Of a stretch of 53,437 nucleotides of DNA, positions 35,662 through 44,948 are shown piece after piece. A program made the position numbers and the translations under genes. Origin of the DNA: an uncultured Saprospiraceae bacterium (GTDB lineage Bacteria > Bacteroidota > Bacteroidia > Chitinophagales > Saprospiraceae); the NCBI GenBank assembly GCA_938045585.1, contig CALIAU010000027.1, positions 1-53,437 of the forward strand, in the 5' to 3' direction. The notes below the pieces were generated by a model. It was not told where the DNA came from and searched no databases. It saw only the letters and a list, made by a program, of their open reading frames with translations. Numbering within the stretch: the stretch's first letter is position 1; each line of letters begins with the position of its first letter.

Positions 35662-37539
35662 GTGTCTGTATTGGGTTGTCGACCTAATGTAGTCCTAATA
35701 CAGATGAAATCTATCATTATGCATAGCTTATTAAAACGCAAATCTAACGATTTTAAGAGTCCGCAGCTCTACTGGATGACATACTATTTTATGCATGTAA
35801 ATGGCTATCTGAATAACTTAGATGGTATTAGAATTGGTGTTGGGAAACCCAAAAACATGCCTTTAGCAACTCAAAGGTTTTTAAACTTTTGGACTAAAAG
35901 AATTGAAGATAAGATAAATCATGTGGAATTATTTTCTCCAGATTATTGCACCTTAATTGAGTCACGATTTATTTCCTACTCTGAATTTGAAACTCTTTTT
36001 GAAAGCACAATTAAAGAGGACGAATATATGTATTATCGAGCTTATGAATTTTTTATGTTGTCTACCTCATTAGATAAAATGCGTCTGCTGAATGGAGTTG
36101 AAAAAGGTTACAAAGGATTCATGAAACTACTTTCAACTGCGAAATCTGAAAACAAAGTATTCTTTGAGAATCCAATAAGAATGGAAATTCCATTAAGTAG
36201 TTTCAAAAAACATTGTCATATAGTTGGAAGGAGTGGACAAGGTAAAAGTAATCTTATCAAATTGTTGATTAAGGGTTTAGTTCAAAAGTCCGATTCTGAA
36301 TCTATAGTTTTGTTAGACCCACATGGGGACTTAAGTAAAGAAATAAGAAATCTAAAAACCGTTCTAACTACGTCAGAACGGTTAGTTTATATTGATCCTT
36401 ATTATATCGAAGGCTATATGCCTGTCATAAATCCTTTTGATATTGAATGGGGTAATGAACATGCACTTGATCAGTATAGCCAAGAATTAAGTAAGACTAT
36501 AGTAAGTCTATTAAAAGAAGGTACTACTTTGACAACCCAGATGGAAGCATTGCTGCGTCCAGCGATTTCTACTTTACTGACTATTCCAAACGCCACTTTT
36601 GAAGATTTGCAAATCCTGATGTCCATTGAAGATACGGAAAGAAGGCAGGAAATAATCCTAGAAGGTTTAACCAATCCTCTACCTTCTCATCGCAGAATGT
36701 TCAACTATGTATGGGGTCAAAAACAAATCCCTCATTCCTATAAACTTACAATGACTTCTATTTTTACAAAAATTCAAAGTTTGTTAAATACAGATGTATT
36801 TTTTAAACTGACATGTGCAAATTCTGGAAAATCTACAGTCAATCTCAATTCGGAAATCAATCTTGGAAAGCTAATTTTGATTAATCTTTCTAAAGGGAGT
36901 TTAGGAGAAGAAGCTTCAGAGGCTTTTGGAAAACTCGTTTTGTCTATACTACAGAATGCTGCCCTTAGAAGAAGCAGTGTTAAGAAAGAGAATCGAAAGC
37001 AGGTATACTTATTTGTAGATGAATTTCAAAATTATATTGTTAAGTCTATTAAAACTTTTTTAGAAGAATCTAGAAAGTATAAGTTTAGTATGGTATTGTC
37101 TCATCAAACAATTGGACAAATTGATGATAGCCAAATTCAAGATGCAGTTCTAGGGAATACTGGAGTTCGAATTGTTGGAAAATCAGACAAGAAAACTTTA
37201 CGATCTATGAGTGAAGAAATGGATATGGACATTGAAGACATGAGTGAATTAGAAGCTTTTGAATTTTATGTAGAGGCACAAAATCAAGAGTTTTTAAACT
37301 TGAAAGTACACCCTTATCGAATTAAGCCATATACATATCTTTTAGAAAGTAATACTGAGTATTATCAAACTGAAAGTGAAATGCAACTAGTCCAGAAACA
37401 ACAATTAGGCAATTACTATATCAGTAAGGAAATTGCATCTAATACTTTACCTGAAAATAGCGTTGAAAAGGACTCTAATGAAGATCAAAACATAGCGAAA
37501 AAGATTGGAGAAGGTAAAAAACCAAAATATTCATTATGA
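35662..37539 (+). CDS. VirD4/TraG-like DNA-transfer ATPase
   Basis: A 625-residue P-loop protein of the type IV secretion coupling-protein / HerA-like class, which pumps or couples DNA at the membrane. Walker A is GRSGQGKSNLIKLL near residue 190; VYLFVDEFQNYI near 447 is Walker B; and LLDPHGD after Walker A is typical. No clear transmembrane helix is seen. The frame uses GTG at 35662 and is open further upstream only to 35641. An ATG at 35704 is an alternative start. The stop overlaps the next gene by four bases. No relaxase or VirB4 gene accompanies it. Confidence 0.78.
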   Translation: MSVLGCRPNVVLIQMKSIIMHSLLKRKSNDFKSPQLYWMTYYFMHVNGYLNNLDGIRIGVGKPKNMPLATQRFLNFWTKRIEDKINHVELFSPDYCTLIESRFISYSEFETLFESTIKEDEYMYYRAYEFFMLSTSLDKMRLLNGVEKGYKGFMKLLSTAKSENKVFFENPIRMEIPLSSFKKHCHIVGRSGQGKSNLIKLLIKGLVQKSDSESIVLLDPHGDLSKEIRNLKTVLTTSERLVYIDPYYIEGYMPVINPFDIEWGNEHALDQYSQELSKTIVSLLKEGTTLTTQMEALLRPAISTLLTIPNATFEDLQILMSIEDTERRQEIILEGLTNPLPSHRRMFNYVWGQKQIPHSYKLTMTSIFTKIQSLLNTDVFFKLTCANSGKSTVNLNSEINLGKLILINLSKGSLGEEASEAFGKLVLSILQNAALRRSSVKKENRKQVYLFVDEFQNYIVKSIKTFLEESRKYKFSMVLSHQTIGQIDDSQIQDAVLGNTGVRIVGKSDKKTLRSMSEEMDMDIEDMSELEAFEFYVEAQNQEFLNLKVHPYRIKPYTYLLESNTEYYQTESEMQLVQKQQLGNYYISKEIASNTLPENSVEKDSNEDQNIAKKIGEGKKPKYSL

Positions 37540-38333
37540 ATATTGTAACGGAAAAAGAAGAGAAGATATTAGTGTTACTTGCGCGGTATAAGTTCCTTAC
37601 TATTTCTCAAATGGGCAAACTTGGTCTAGTCAAGGAAGGTCAAAAAACAAATTATCTAAATTCACTTCTCAGAGAATTTAGAAAACGCAGAAAGCCCAAA
37701 ATAGCATGTATTGAGTTTAAAGGCACTTATAAGTTTGATAAACGAGAATACGTTTATTATTTGACTAAACATGGTGAGCAGACTTTGGTTAAAAACTTAG
37801 GTATCAATATCGATGAGATTAAAAGTCCTGGCTCAACTTCCATCTTTTATGATAGAGATTATAATCATAGGAAAGCTTATATAGATACACAGATTCAAAT
37901 ATATAGGCACATCGAAGAGGATGGTGGGAAGATTGATTTTTTTGACAATTATTTTGATTCAGATAAACTTAATAATTCAAAATCATTTAGTGCAAAAACG
38001 AAGGTAAAAGCAGGGAATTTCTTTTTAATTCCTGATGGTATTTTCTTAGTTAGAGATGTTCAAAATAATCTATCACTTTATGTTATAGAAATGCATTTAG
38101 GGAAAGATTTGGAACGTGCTATGGATCAAATCACTAATCATGTAAATCTTCTCATTAGTGGAAAAATTAGTGAAAAGTATACTTTGAATATGGGTTGGAA
38201 AATCCTTTATGTATTTGATCTAGAGGCAACGTGTTTAAGAGTAGAAGAGAAATTTAAATCTTTAGTGGATAGAAATTTTTGGAAATACTTTGAGTTCAAA
38301 AATACTATGAACCTTGATGAGATATTTACATAA
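37536..38333 (+). CDS. Replication-relaxation family protein (winged helix)
   Basis: 265 residues. The N-terminus (EEKILVLLARYKFLTISQM, then GKLGL) is the winged-helix start of Replic_Relax proteins, followed by an alpha/beta region with YYLTKHGEQTLVKN and an IPDGIFLV / LYVIEMHLGKD segment that recalls a nuclease-like core. Such proteins are encoded by plasmids and integrative elements and are thought to act in replication or DNA processing. It overlaps the ATPase gene by four bases, so the two probably work together. Confidence 0.75.
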   Translation: MNIVTEKEEKILVLLARYKFLTISQMGKLGLVKEGQKTNYLNSLLREFRKRRKPKIACIEFKGTYKFDKREYVYYLTKHGEQTLVKNLGINIDEIKSPGSTSIFYDRDYNHRKAYIDTQIQIYRHIEEDGGKIDFFDNYFDSDKLNNSKSFSAKTKVKAGNFFLIPDGIFLVRDVQNNLSLYVIEMHLGKDLERAMDQITNHVNLLISGKISEKYTLNMGWKILYVFDLEATCLRVEEKFKSLVDRNFWKYFEFKNTMNLDEIFT

Positions 38334-38494
38334 ATGAATTAGAAAGTGACATTAAACTATTGTTGACCTGAAAAGAAGTGTTCAAAAATGTACCGAATAA
38401 TGCTAAAAATTGCACCAATAACAGAAATTATGAGAATAAGCTCTTTTGACTCAATTGGCTTTGCATATTTGTAAGGTCATACTATTAGCAAATC

Positions 38495-41449
38495 ATGTTA
38501 CGAACTGTTACAATACTAATATTACTTTCAATAACTAAGATTGGTTTTGGACAAAGAACTCAATACCGACAGTACACGTTAGAAGATGGGTTGAGTCAAA
38601 TGCAAATCACTAAAATATTTGAAGATTCAAGGGGTTATATTTGGTGCGGCACTAAATATGGTCTAAATCAATTCAATGGGAGAGAATTTACATCTTATAC
38701 TGAGGAAGATGGATTATTAGGTAATAGTGTAATTGACATAGTTGAAAACAATAGAGGTGAAATTGTTGTACTCACAAACAGAGGGGTTTCATATTTTGAT
38801 GGAATTAAATTTAAGAGTATAAATGCTGATAAACACTGGCGATCAAAATTTTACAAAATTTACGCAAAGGACAAACTTTATCTTTTTGGAAAACAAGTAT
38901 CAAAATACTACATAATATCAGAAAGCCATGATTCCATTATAGAAATAGATTTAATAGATAAAATTCTAGGTCACGGACAAGATCCCGCTGGCAATGTGCT
39001 TATTGCAACAAAGAGTATTCAAAATGAATATTCAGTTCTTAGAATAGAAGGTACGTCAACTGAATTGGTTAAAGCCTTGGACACAATAAAGTTTTTTTCA
39101 TACGATGAAAAATTAAATTGTTTTACTTACCGAACATGGGCAAATGGTTGTCAATCTTATTTTAAGCTAGAAAATGGCCAATATGTTTATACTTATTGCC
39201 TTGGTTCAAGTCTTGAAATAAATCCTGAGTATGAATTCCCGCGCCAATACAGATTGATCAACAATCAAATCGTATTATTAGAAGGAAAAATGATTTCTCC
39301 AAAAGTTATAGATGATGTCCCATTTGCATATCCTGTTGGGCCATTAATTGAAGACAATAATGGGAATTACTGGTTCAAATCTGAGCAAGGGTTAATTAAG
39401 TGGTTTGGAAATTCGATTGAAGTTTATAGTCAAAAGCCTCTTTCTTATGTATGGTCTATTGTAGAAGATAAGAAAGGTGATTTTTGGTTTGCGAAGTACA
39501 GCGAGGGCCTTAGTAAATTGAGCAATCAGAAAATCAATAAGATTGAGTCATACAAGAAAATCATCAATGATGAACATTTTTATTTTGGAGGTTTAAAAGA
39601 TCAAAAAGATAATTTGTTATTTACCAATGCTCGTGGAATAATTGGGTATAACAATAGAAAGTTCTTCCCTGTGAAACAAAATGATGAATATAAACATAAT
39701 AAGGTTCCTATAATCTTATATGAAGATAAACAAGATTCAATAATACTGGCAGGAGTTAGTGGTGGAGTTGATTTTATTAAAAACTATGAAAGTATATGTT
39801 ATGTTGGATCAAGAATGGGAGTACATGAATGCCCATATATAGTGAGTATTACTTTAGATTCATTAAACAATTATTGGTTTGGAAGTTATTATGGCTTGAC
39901 TAGATATAGCAAAATAGCAAAAGAAACGAAGAATTACTTTGTAAGAAAAGATAACCGATCATTTGTTACATCTTTCACAGATTCTTTTGGAGGAGTTTGG
40001 TTCGGAGGTCAAAATCACTTTAGCCGCTATGACAACCAAAATGATTCAATTATAGAATTGAACAATATACCTGATTTAGGTGCTGTTAGTTTAATAAATC
40101 AACTTAATGATTCTATACTTGTGATAGGAACAGCCAAAGGCGTTCATTTTTTAAATCTAAAGAATTATTATAATACAGGAGAATGGAATTCTTTTATTTT
40201 AAATTCTCACAATGGGTTTCCAGGGATCGAGCCTACTCAAAATACTTCCCTTGTAGATTCTAAAGGCGCACTATGGATAGCATCTTCAACAGTTACTTCC
40301 AAAATTAATTATGATCAATTAAATCAAGTAGAAACAAATCTAAGGTCAAGAATAATATCTGTGAATGATAGTTTGACAGCATTCCTGAATACAAACAAGG
40401 CAGTGAAGCTTGAAGAAAGGGGTTTTCTAAAAATTAGATTTGAAACTATTGGGTCTTATAGATTAAAAGACGATCGATATCAATATAAATTGGAAGGTTT
40501 TGATGAAGATTGGAGTGATTGGACAACGGAGACTGAAGTAATCTATCCTGACTTAAAAACTGGGGAATATAATTTTAAGTTGAGAGCTTTCAACTCAAAT
40601 AATATCGGAGTATTTCACAATAGTCAAGATGAATTAAAAGTGGTTGTAGAATTGAAATTTTACAAACAAACTTGGTTTTGGATTTGGGCATCCGTTTTTA
40701 TTGCTCTTACAGGATTATATTTCCTTATACTTATGTTGAAAAGAAAGAAGGAAAGTAAAATAATTAAAGAGAGAGCTGTAAAACGAGAGCAAGATTATAA
40801 GTACTTAGAAGTTTTGACATTACAGACACAACTAAATCCTCACTTTATATTCAACTGTCTGTCGGCTATGCAAGGAAAAGTAGTAAGGAATGATCAAGAT
40901 GCGGCTGAAAAGATGATTATTAAACTATCAAATTTGTTGAGAGGATTTTTAGAATTTTCAATTATTGGAAATAGGTCAAAGAATGCCTTAGAGTCAATAA
41001 ATAGAATAAAGCTTAAAAAGGAATTGGATATAATAGAGTCTTATATTGAATTAGAACAAATAGCATACCCAAATAGATTTAAATACTCACTGACGTTAGA
41101 TGAAAATATTAATATTAACCATGTCATAATTCCTCCACTCATCATCCAACCCTATATAGAGAATTCTATCATTCATGGTATTTTACCAAACAGAGATGTT
41201 TTAGGTTTATTGAGTATTGAGTTCAAGATGAAGAACACTGATATTATCTGTATTATAAAGGATAATGGTATAGGAAGGAGGAAAGCATCAGAAGCTCAAA
41301 GAAGATCGTCTACGACATACAAATCAAGAGGCACAGAATTAATTGGTAAGAGAATACAATTATTAGATGAATTAGAAGGAAATATCGAAGTTCCTAAAAT
41401 AACTGATTTGGAAAATGGTACACAAGTTGAAATAACCTTTAAATTATGA
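38495..41449 (+). CDS. Two-component sensor kinase, propeller plus Y_Y_Y plus LytS-type kinase
   Basis: 984 residues. Signal peptide, then a beta-propeller of two-component-regulator repeats (about 25-610; examples ITKIFEDSRGYIWCGTKYGL and WFGSYYGLTRY), a Y_Y_Y domain (about 630-715, YQYKLEGFDEDWSDW), one transmembrane helix (about 728-748) and a LytS/YehU kinase domain. The phospho-acceptor His783 is in QLNPHFIFNCLSAM, and the N box is IIQPYIENSIIHGI. It senses an unknown envelope or periplasmic signal. It overlaps its response regulator by four bases. CATATTTG at 38464-38471 is a near-match to the minus-7 promoter box. Confidence 0.93.
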   Translation: MLRTVTILILLSITKIGFGQRTQYRQYTLEDGLSQMQITKIFEDSRGYIWCGTKYGLNQFNGREFTSYTEEDGLLGNSVIDIVENNRGEIVVLTNRGVSYFDGIKFKSINADKHWRSKFYKIYAKDKLYLFGKQVSKYYIISESHDSIIEIDLIDKILGHGQDPAGNVLIATKSIQNEYSVLRIEGTSTELVKALDTIKFFSYDEKLNCFTYRTWANGCQSYFKLENGQYVYTYCLGSSLEINPEYEFPRQYRLINNQIVLLEGKMISPKVIDDVPFAYPVGPLIEDNNGNYWFKSEQGLIKWFGNSIEVYSQKPLSYVWSIVEDKKGDFWFAKYSEGLSKLSNQKINKIESYKKIINDEHFYFGGLKDQKDNLLFTNARGIIGYNNRKFFPVKQNDEYKHNKVPIILYEDKQDSIILAGVSGGVDFIKNYESICYVGSRMGVHECPYIVSITLDSLNNYWFGSYYGLTRYSKIAKETKNYFVRKDNRSFVTSFTDSFGGVWFGGQNHFSRYDNQNDSIIELNNIPDLGAVSLINQLNDSILVIGTAKGVHFLNLKNYYNTGEWNSFILNSHNGFPGIEPTQNTSLVDSKGALWIASSTVTSKINYDQLNQVETNLRSRIISVNDSLTAFLNTNKAVKLEERGFLKIRFETIGSYRLKDDRYQYKLEGFDEDWSDWTTETEVIYPDLKTGEYNFKLRAFNSNNIGVFHNSQDELKVVVELKFYKQTWFWIWASVFIALTGLYFLILMLKRKKESKIIKERAVKREQDYKYLEVLTLQTQLNPHFIFNCLSAMQGKVVRNDQDAAEKMIIKLSNLLRGFLEFSIIGNRSKNALESINRIKLKKELDIIESYIELEQIAYPNRFKYSLTLDENININHVIIPPLIIQPYIENSIIHGILPNRDVLGLLSIEFKMKNTDIICIIKDNGIGRRKASEAQRRSSTTYKSRGTELIGKRIQLLDELEGNIEVPKITDLENGTQVEITFKL

Positions 41450-42327
41450 GTAAGATAAAATGTTTAATAGTTGAAGATATGCCTGATATTCAGGAAACCA
41501 TTAAGAATATCGTTCTCAAGTATCATCCTAATATAGAAATTGTCGGAGTAACTGGTTTTGCAGATGAAGCGATAGAAATGATCAAGCTAAAGCGACCTCA
41601 GCTGTTACTAATGGATATAGAATTACATGATAAAACAAGTTTTGATATTCTTACAGATTTGAGAGAGCAACGTTTAACACATTATTCGGTTATCTTTATA
41701 ACATCCCACTTTCAATATAACTATGCAAAAGAAGCTATTACATATACAAACTTAGAGTATGTAGAGAAGCCGATTGACAAGAACATCCTTTCCAGGACTA
41801 TAAATGAAGCGGTTAAAAATATTGGACGAAACACTCAAAAAGAACAAATAGAGCACTTGCTAGAAGTAGTTCTAAATTCTAATACAGAATTTAATAAAAT
41901 TGTAATAAATGACGCGAGCTCAATAACATCTAAAACGATTTTTTTCGACCCTGAAGATATCATATACTTTCAGACAGAAAAAGATAGCAACGGCTGGACG
42001 CAATGGCATATAAATGATGGTAGAACAATTAGATCTAACAAATCAATCAAGGAATATGAAAGTCGATTGAATTTTGAGAAAGTTGGATTTTTTCGCATTG
42101 ATCAAAGTACCGTTATAAATAAAAGACATCTCAAGGAATATCACAAAAATTATAAATTTGATGAAGGCCATAAATCCCAAAGAGGAGCCTGTGTAATCAT
42201 GAAAGGAGATAAAATTTTAAAGGTATCCAAGCGTTATAAGACATCTTTTTTTGAAAAGGTATCAGAAAATAAACTAAACTGGATTCAAAATATTCTTAAA
42301 AAATTCCCGTATACCTCTCAAAAATAG
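41446..42327 (+). CDS. LytTR-family response regulator
   Basis: 293 residues: a receiver domain (1-120) with acidic pocket VEDMPD, phospho-acceptor Asp57 in LLMDIEL, a conserved Lys in VEKPID, and a LytTR DNA-binding domain (about 160-270) with the FFRIDQSTVINKRHLKEY signature. It is the cognate partner of the upstream kinase by overlap. Probable targets are the adjacent VWA cluster, by position only. Confidence 0.93.
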   Translation: MSKIKCLIVEDMPDIQETIKNIVLKYHPNIEIVGVTGFADEAIEMIKLKRPQLLLMDIELHDKTSFDILTDLREQRLTHYSVIFITSHFQYNYAKEAITYTNLEYVEKPIDKNILSRTINEAVKNIGRNTQKEQIEHLLEVVLNSNTEFNKIVINDASSITSKTIFFDPEDIIYFQTEKDSNGWTQWHINDGRTIRSNKSIKEYESRLNFEKVGFFRIDQSTVINKRHLKEYHKNYKFDEGHKSQRGACVIMKGDKILKVSKRYKTSFFEKVSENKLNWIQNILKKFPYTSQK

Positions 42328-42652
42328 CCAGATAATTACATAAGGGAAAAATGATTGACAACAACTTGTAAATACCACGAAATTCATACTATCGAGTAAA
42401 GACTTGATGGATACAAAAAAGAGAGAACCAAATTGGCTCTCTCAGTATCCGCAGTTACTAGCTCAAGGTTGGGTGTAACACAATCCTCCAAGATTCTACA
42501 CCTACCTCCCAAACACAACTGGGACGATAGTATTTTACTGATTATGGAGTTATATGTCAAATTCAAAATAAACTCTGAATTGGAATACCTTTTTCTCATC
42601 GTGTTTTGGTTAGTAACAACAACTAATTTTTTTAATCAAAACACTCTATACA
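42328..42652. other. 325-base gap with hairpins
   Basis: No gene is supported here; a 77-codon plus-strand frame at 42433-42666 overlaps the next start and has no coding look. GAGAGAACCAAATTGGCTCTCTC (42421-42443) folds into a hairpin with a mismatch, and A-runs before it would make it a minus-strand terminator. The 3' part holds an 11-bp inverted repeat listed separately. Confidence 0.5.
42601..42644. promoter_or_regulatory. Inverted repeat just upstream of the VWA gene
   Basis: GTGTTTTGGTT (42601-42611) and AATCAAAACAC (42634-42644) pair over 11 positions with one G-T, spaced by 22 bases, ending 8 bases before the start codon at 42653. It could be an operator for the upstream LytTR regulator (direct repeats are usual for LytTR, so this is uncertain) or a leader hairpin. 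Confidence 0.4.
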
Positions 42653-43444
42653 ATGAGAACCTTTAAAACGTTTTCACACTTTCTTAAAAAGTGTACAATT
42701 GCTACTTTGATCTGTGTGCTATTTACTAGTGTATCGGAAGCACAGACTGAATACCTCTCTCATGTGGATAATACAGGGATGACTACTTATAAGTCAACTG
42801 ATTATTCGAAAAAAGCAGAAAGGTTAAACATTATAATAGTGATAGACAAATCTTCGAGCATAAGAGCTCAATCTAATTACGTAAATGTGCCGTCAACAAA
42901 ATTGTTGGCAGAACAAATTAACATGAGATCAGGACAACTTGTGGTTACTCCATTAGGAGAAACGAGTAAAGCTGAGATGGTTTTTTACCGATCTATGAGT
43001 GACGGTGTCGAACGCCCCTCTAAGAACAGAGGTGAAACTTCTAAGGAATTTCGTAAGCGCCTCATGCATTGGAAACAATCTAAGAAAGCAGGAACTTCAA
43101 AAGATATTGATGCTTTCTTTGACAACCCAATGACCCAAAGGATTTTCGATTACTCAAGATTGGAAGGAGGTAGTGACGTCTTAGGAGGACTTGATCTTGC
43201 GGCAAGATATATTTCGGAAGCAGACTTAGATCTGAAATATAGTAAAAACAAGTTTATTATCATCTGCTCAGATGGGCAAGATAATATGTCAAAGTATTTG
43301 GCACCTGAATCAATTCAAGCAGAAGTATTTGTAGTGCACAGAAGCGGAAACATAGGAGTATTGCAGCCTTATGTTCCTTCCCAAAATATCTTTACTACAT
43401 ATGATGCAGTAGTTAGACACATTATTAACAAATTAAATAATTAG
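42653..43444 (+). CDS. Exported von Willebrand A-like protein
   Basis: 263 residues with an N-terminal signal peptide (cleavage near SEAQ). Residues about 58-260 have the VWA layout: IIIVIDKSSS with a complete MIDAS start (Asp65, Ser67, Ser69), and IIICSDGQDN for the later MIDAS aspartate. VWA domains bind a metal and a protein partner. It is followed four bases later by a membrane protein. Partner and role unknown. Confidence 0.72.
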   Translation: MRTFKTFSHFLKKCTIATLICVLFTSVSEAQTEYLSHVDNTGMTTYKSTDYSKKAERLNIIIVIDKSSSIRAQSNYVNVPSTKLLAEQINMRSGQLVVTPLGETSKAEMVFYRSMSDGVERPSKNRGETSKEFRKRLMHWKQSKKAGTSKDIDAFFDNPMTQRIFDYSRLEGGSDVLGGLDLAARYISEADLDLKYSKNKFIIICSDGQDNMSKYLAPESIQAEVFVVHRSGNIGVLQPYVPSQNIFTTYDAVVRHIINKLNN

Positions 43445-43447
43445 ATC

Positions 43448-43957
43448 ATGAGAAATACAAACATCCTTTTTTTACTCCTTCCTGTAATAGGAGTATTGAT
43501 CGACTTTACCGTTGGATATCCAGCTCTGTCATGGATAGTGGAGTCATTACCCATAACCTTTATTCCACTTGGAATTTTGGTTTTGTTTACAAGTATATGT
43601 CTTGTTATTGTTGAACTTATCCTAGGAGCATCTAGAGAACCTTTGCTTTACTATGTAGGGTGGGCGATAGTCAGCATAGTCCCACTTTTCAGTATTGCTG
43701 AAGGGTTCAATAAATATACAGAGTCTGTGCTTTTAGAGCTACCACAAAGTGATGTTTATAGAATTCTAATAACTCAAGCAGCATTAGTTATTCTGACATC
43801 ATGTGTGCACATATTGATCATTGTGAAGGCTAAGCACATTCTTTCAATTTATACTAATGAGGAATTGGCAACAGATGAAAGTGGTCTAGAATATGATACT
43901 GAACAAGAAAAATTGTCCATAAGTCTGAGTCAATCTTCTCAAGCTGAAGCAGTATAA
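43448..43957 (+). CDS. Four-helix membrane protein
   Basis: 169 residues with four hydrophobic helices (about 6-24, 32-54, 62-82, 108-132) and an acidic cytoplasmic tail (DESGLEYDTEQEKLSISL). I do not recognise a family. It sits between the VWA protein and the coiled-coil protein, with close spacing on the left, so the three are probably one transcript. Confidence 0.6.
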   Translation: MRNTNILFLLLPVIGVLIDFTVGYPALSWIVESLPITFIPLGILVLFTSICLVIVELILGASREPLLYYVGWAIVSIVPLFSIAEGFNKYTESVLLELPQSDVYRILITQAALVILTSCVHILIIVKAKHILSIYTNEELATDESGLEYDTEQEKLSISLSQSSQAEAV

Positions 43958-44008
43958 GAAGTATTCAATTGGGGAGCACATTATGTGCTCCTCTAAAACC
44001 AAGATAAG

Positions 44009-44560
44009 ATGACAGCAGAAACATTTATCGCCATCAGTTTTCTAGTAACTATACCAGTTTGGCTTATTGGTTATAGTTTTAGGCTTAGGTACAAAGCATG
44101 GTTTTTAACTGTATCCTGGATCGCATTTGGAATGAATGCCTACAGCTTGAATTACAAGATTGTTTTCTTTGGGTCATTGGTGATTAGCTATATGATTTTT
44201 TATTGGAGGACTAAATGGAAACATTTGAAACCCAAAAAGAAACCTCCACTTAAGAAAATAATATTAAATCCATATCAAGCTCAGTTACAAACAGAACGAG
44301 CAATCAGGAAGCTAGATCAAAGTTATGTACAGCAACTTAGTCATGTGAAGAAAGAAATATTCGAGCTAACTGATGCTAATAAAAAGCTTAAGAGAAAACT
44401 TGAAGCATTAGTAGAAGATGATTCTCCTATTGCTTCAAGACATAGAATGGACTACTATGCAAATCAATCCAAATTATTACGGATGAAAGAACAAGAAAAA
44501 TTATTGAACATAAAGGAAAAGAGACTCAGAGAAAAAGACTTGTTTGACTCTGAGTCTTAA
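44009..44560 (+). CDS. Membrane-anchored coiled-coil protein
   Basis: 183 residues: two or three hydrophobic helices (about 3-20, 30-48, 50-66), then a lysine-rich linker and a long coiled coil (about 85-178, KKEIFELTDANKKLKRKLEAL). No named domain is recognised. A hairpin formed by GACTCAGAG (44523-44531) and CTCTGAGTC (44548-44556) overlaps the last codons and may terminate the trio's transcript. Confidence 0.6.
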   Translation: MTAETFIAISFLVTIPVWLIGYSFRLRYKAWFLTVSWIAFGMNAYSLNYKIVFFGSLVISYMIFYWRTKWKHLKPKKKPPLKKIILNPYQAQLQTERAIRKLDQSYVQQLSHVKKEIFELTDANKKLKRKLEALVEDDSPIASRHRMDYYANQSKLLRMKEQEKLLNIKEKRLREKDLFDSES

Positions 44561-44637
44561 AGAGTAGGGGGTTTTATTTTTTAATTAACATTATGGCATA
44601 TAATTACAAATCAACTAGAAAGTGATCGAAGTATACG

Positions 44638-44784
44638 ATGTATCTTCTAAAGCAAACTTTGATAGAGGTATTATTGGTTTTGCACTTGTTATTCTTTCTA
44701 TATAGTTACGTTTCTTCTGAGTTAAAAAGAATGTTTCATATAGAGAATGAGAGTGTTCCTATATACTCTAATTGGGAGCTTTAA
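44638..44784 (+). CDS. Possible 48-residue membrane peptide
   Basis: A short frame with an N-terminal hydrophobic helix (IEVLLVLHLLFFLYSYV) and a polar end. It is the only candidate gene in the 44561-44948 gap, which is otherwise AT-rich. An overlapping frame from GTG 44622 gives a different short peptide, so neither is secure. Confidence 0.25.
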   Translation: MYLLKQTLIEVLLVLHLLFFLYSYVSSELKRMFHIENESVPIYSNWEL

Positions 44785-44910
44785 TAGGATGGATAGAGTA
44801 AAGTAGTGTTTGTTAAAGTCTAATAGAAATAAAAATTTATCCCCCTTTAATTATGCTCGAAACTATTCTAATTGGGTGTATTTATATAATAAACATTAAG
44901 ATTAATAATC

Positions 44911-44918
44911 TATATTTG
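44911..44918 (+). promoter_or_regulatory. Minus-7 promoter box of the defence operon
   Basis: TATATTTG is an exact TAnnTTTG match, 30 bases before the XRE gene start at 44949. The minus-33 element is not clear. It is the only promoter-like site seen for the seven-gene operon. Confidence 0.5.
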
Positions 44919-44920
44919 CC

Positions 44921-44941
44921 ATTATTTGTCTATACAATAAT
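44921..44941. promoter_or_regulatory. Palindromic candidate operator for the XRE regulator
   Basis: ATTATTTGTC-TATACAATAAT is nearly symmetrical (ATTATT...AATAAT, inner TTGT...ACAA), between the promoter box and the XRE start. XRE regulators commonly bind such sites and repress their own operon. Confidence 0.4.
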
Positions 44942-44948
44942 TTGATAG

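Noticed and set aside
42433-42666. 77-codon frame before the VWA gene
   Set aside because: Overlaps the VWA start out of frame, with no domain and mixed composition.
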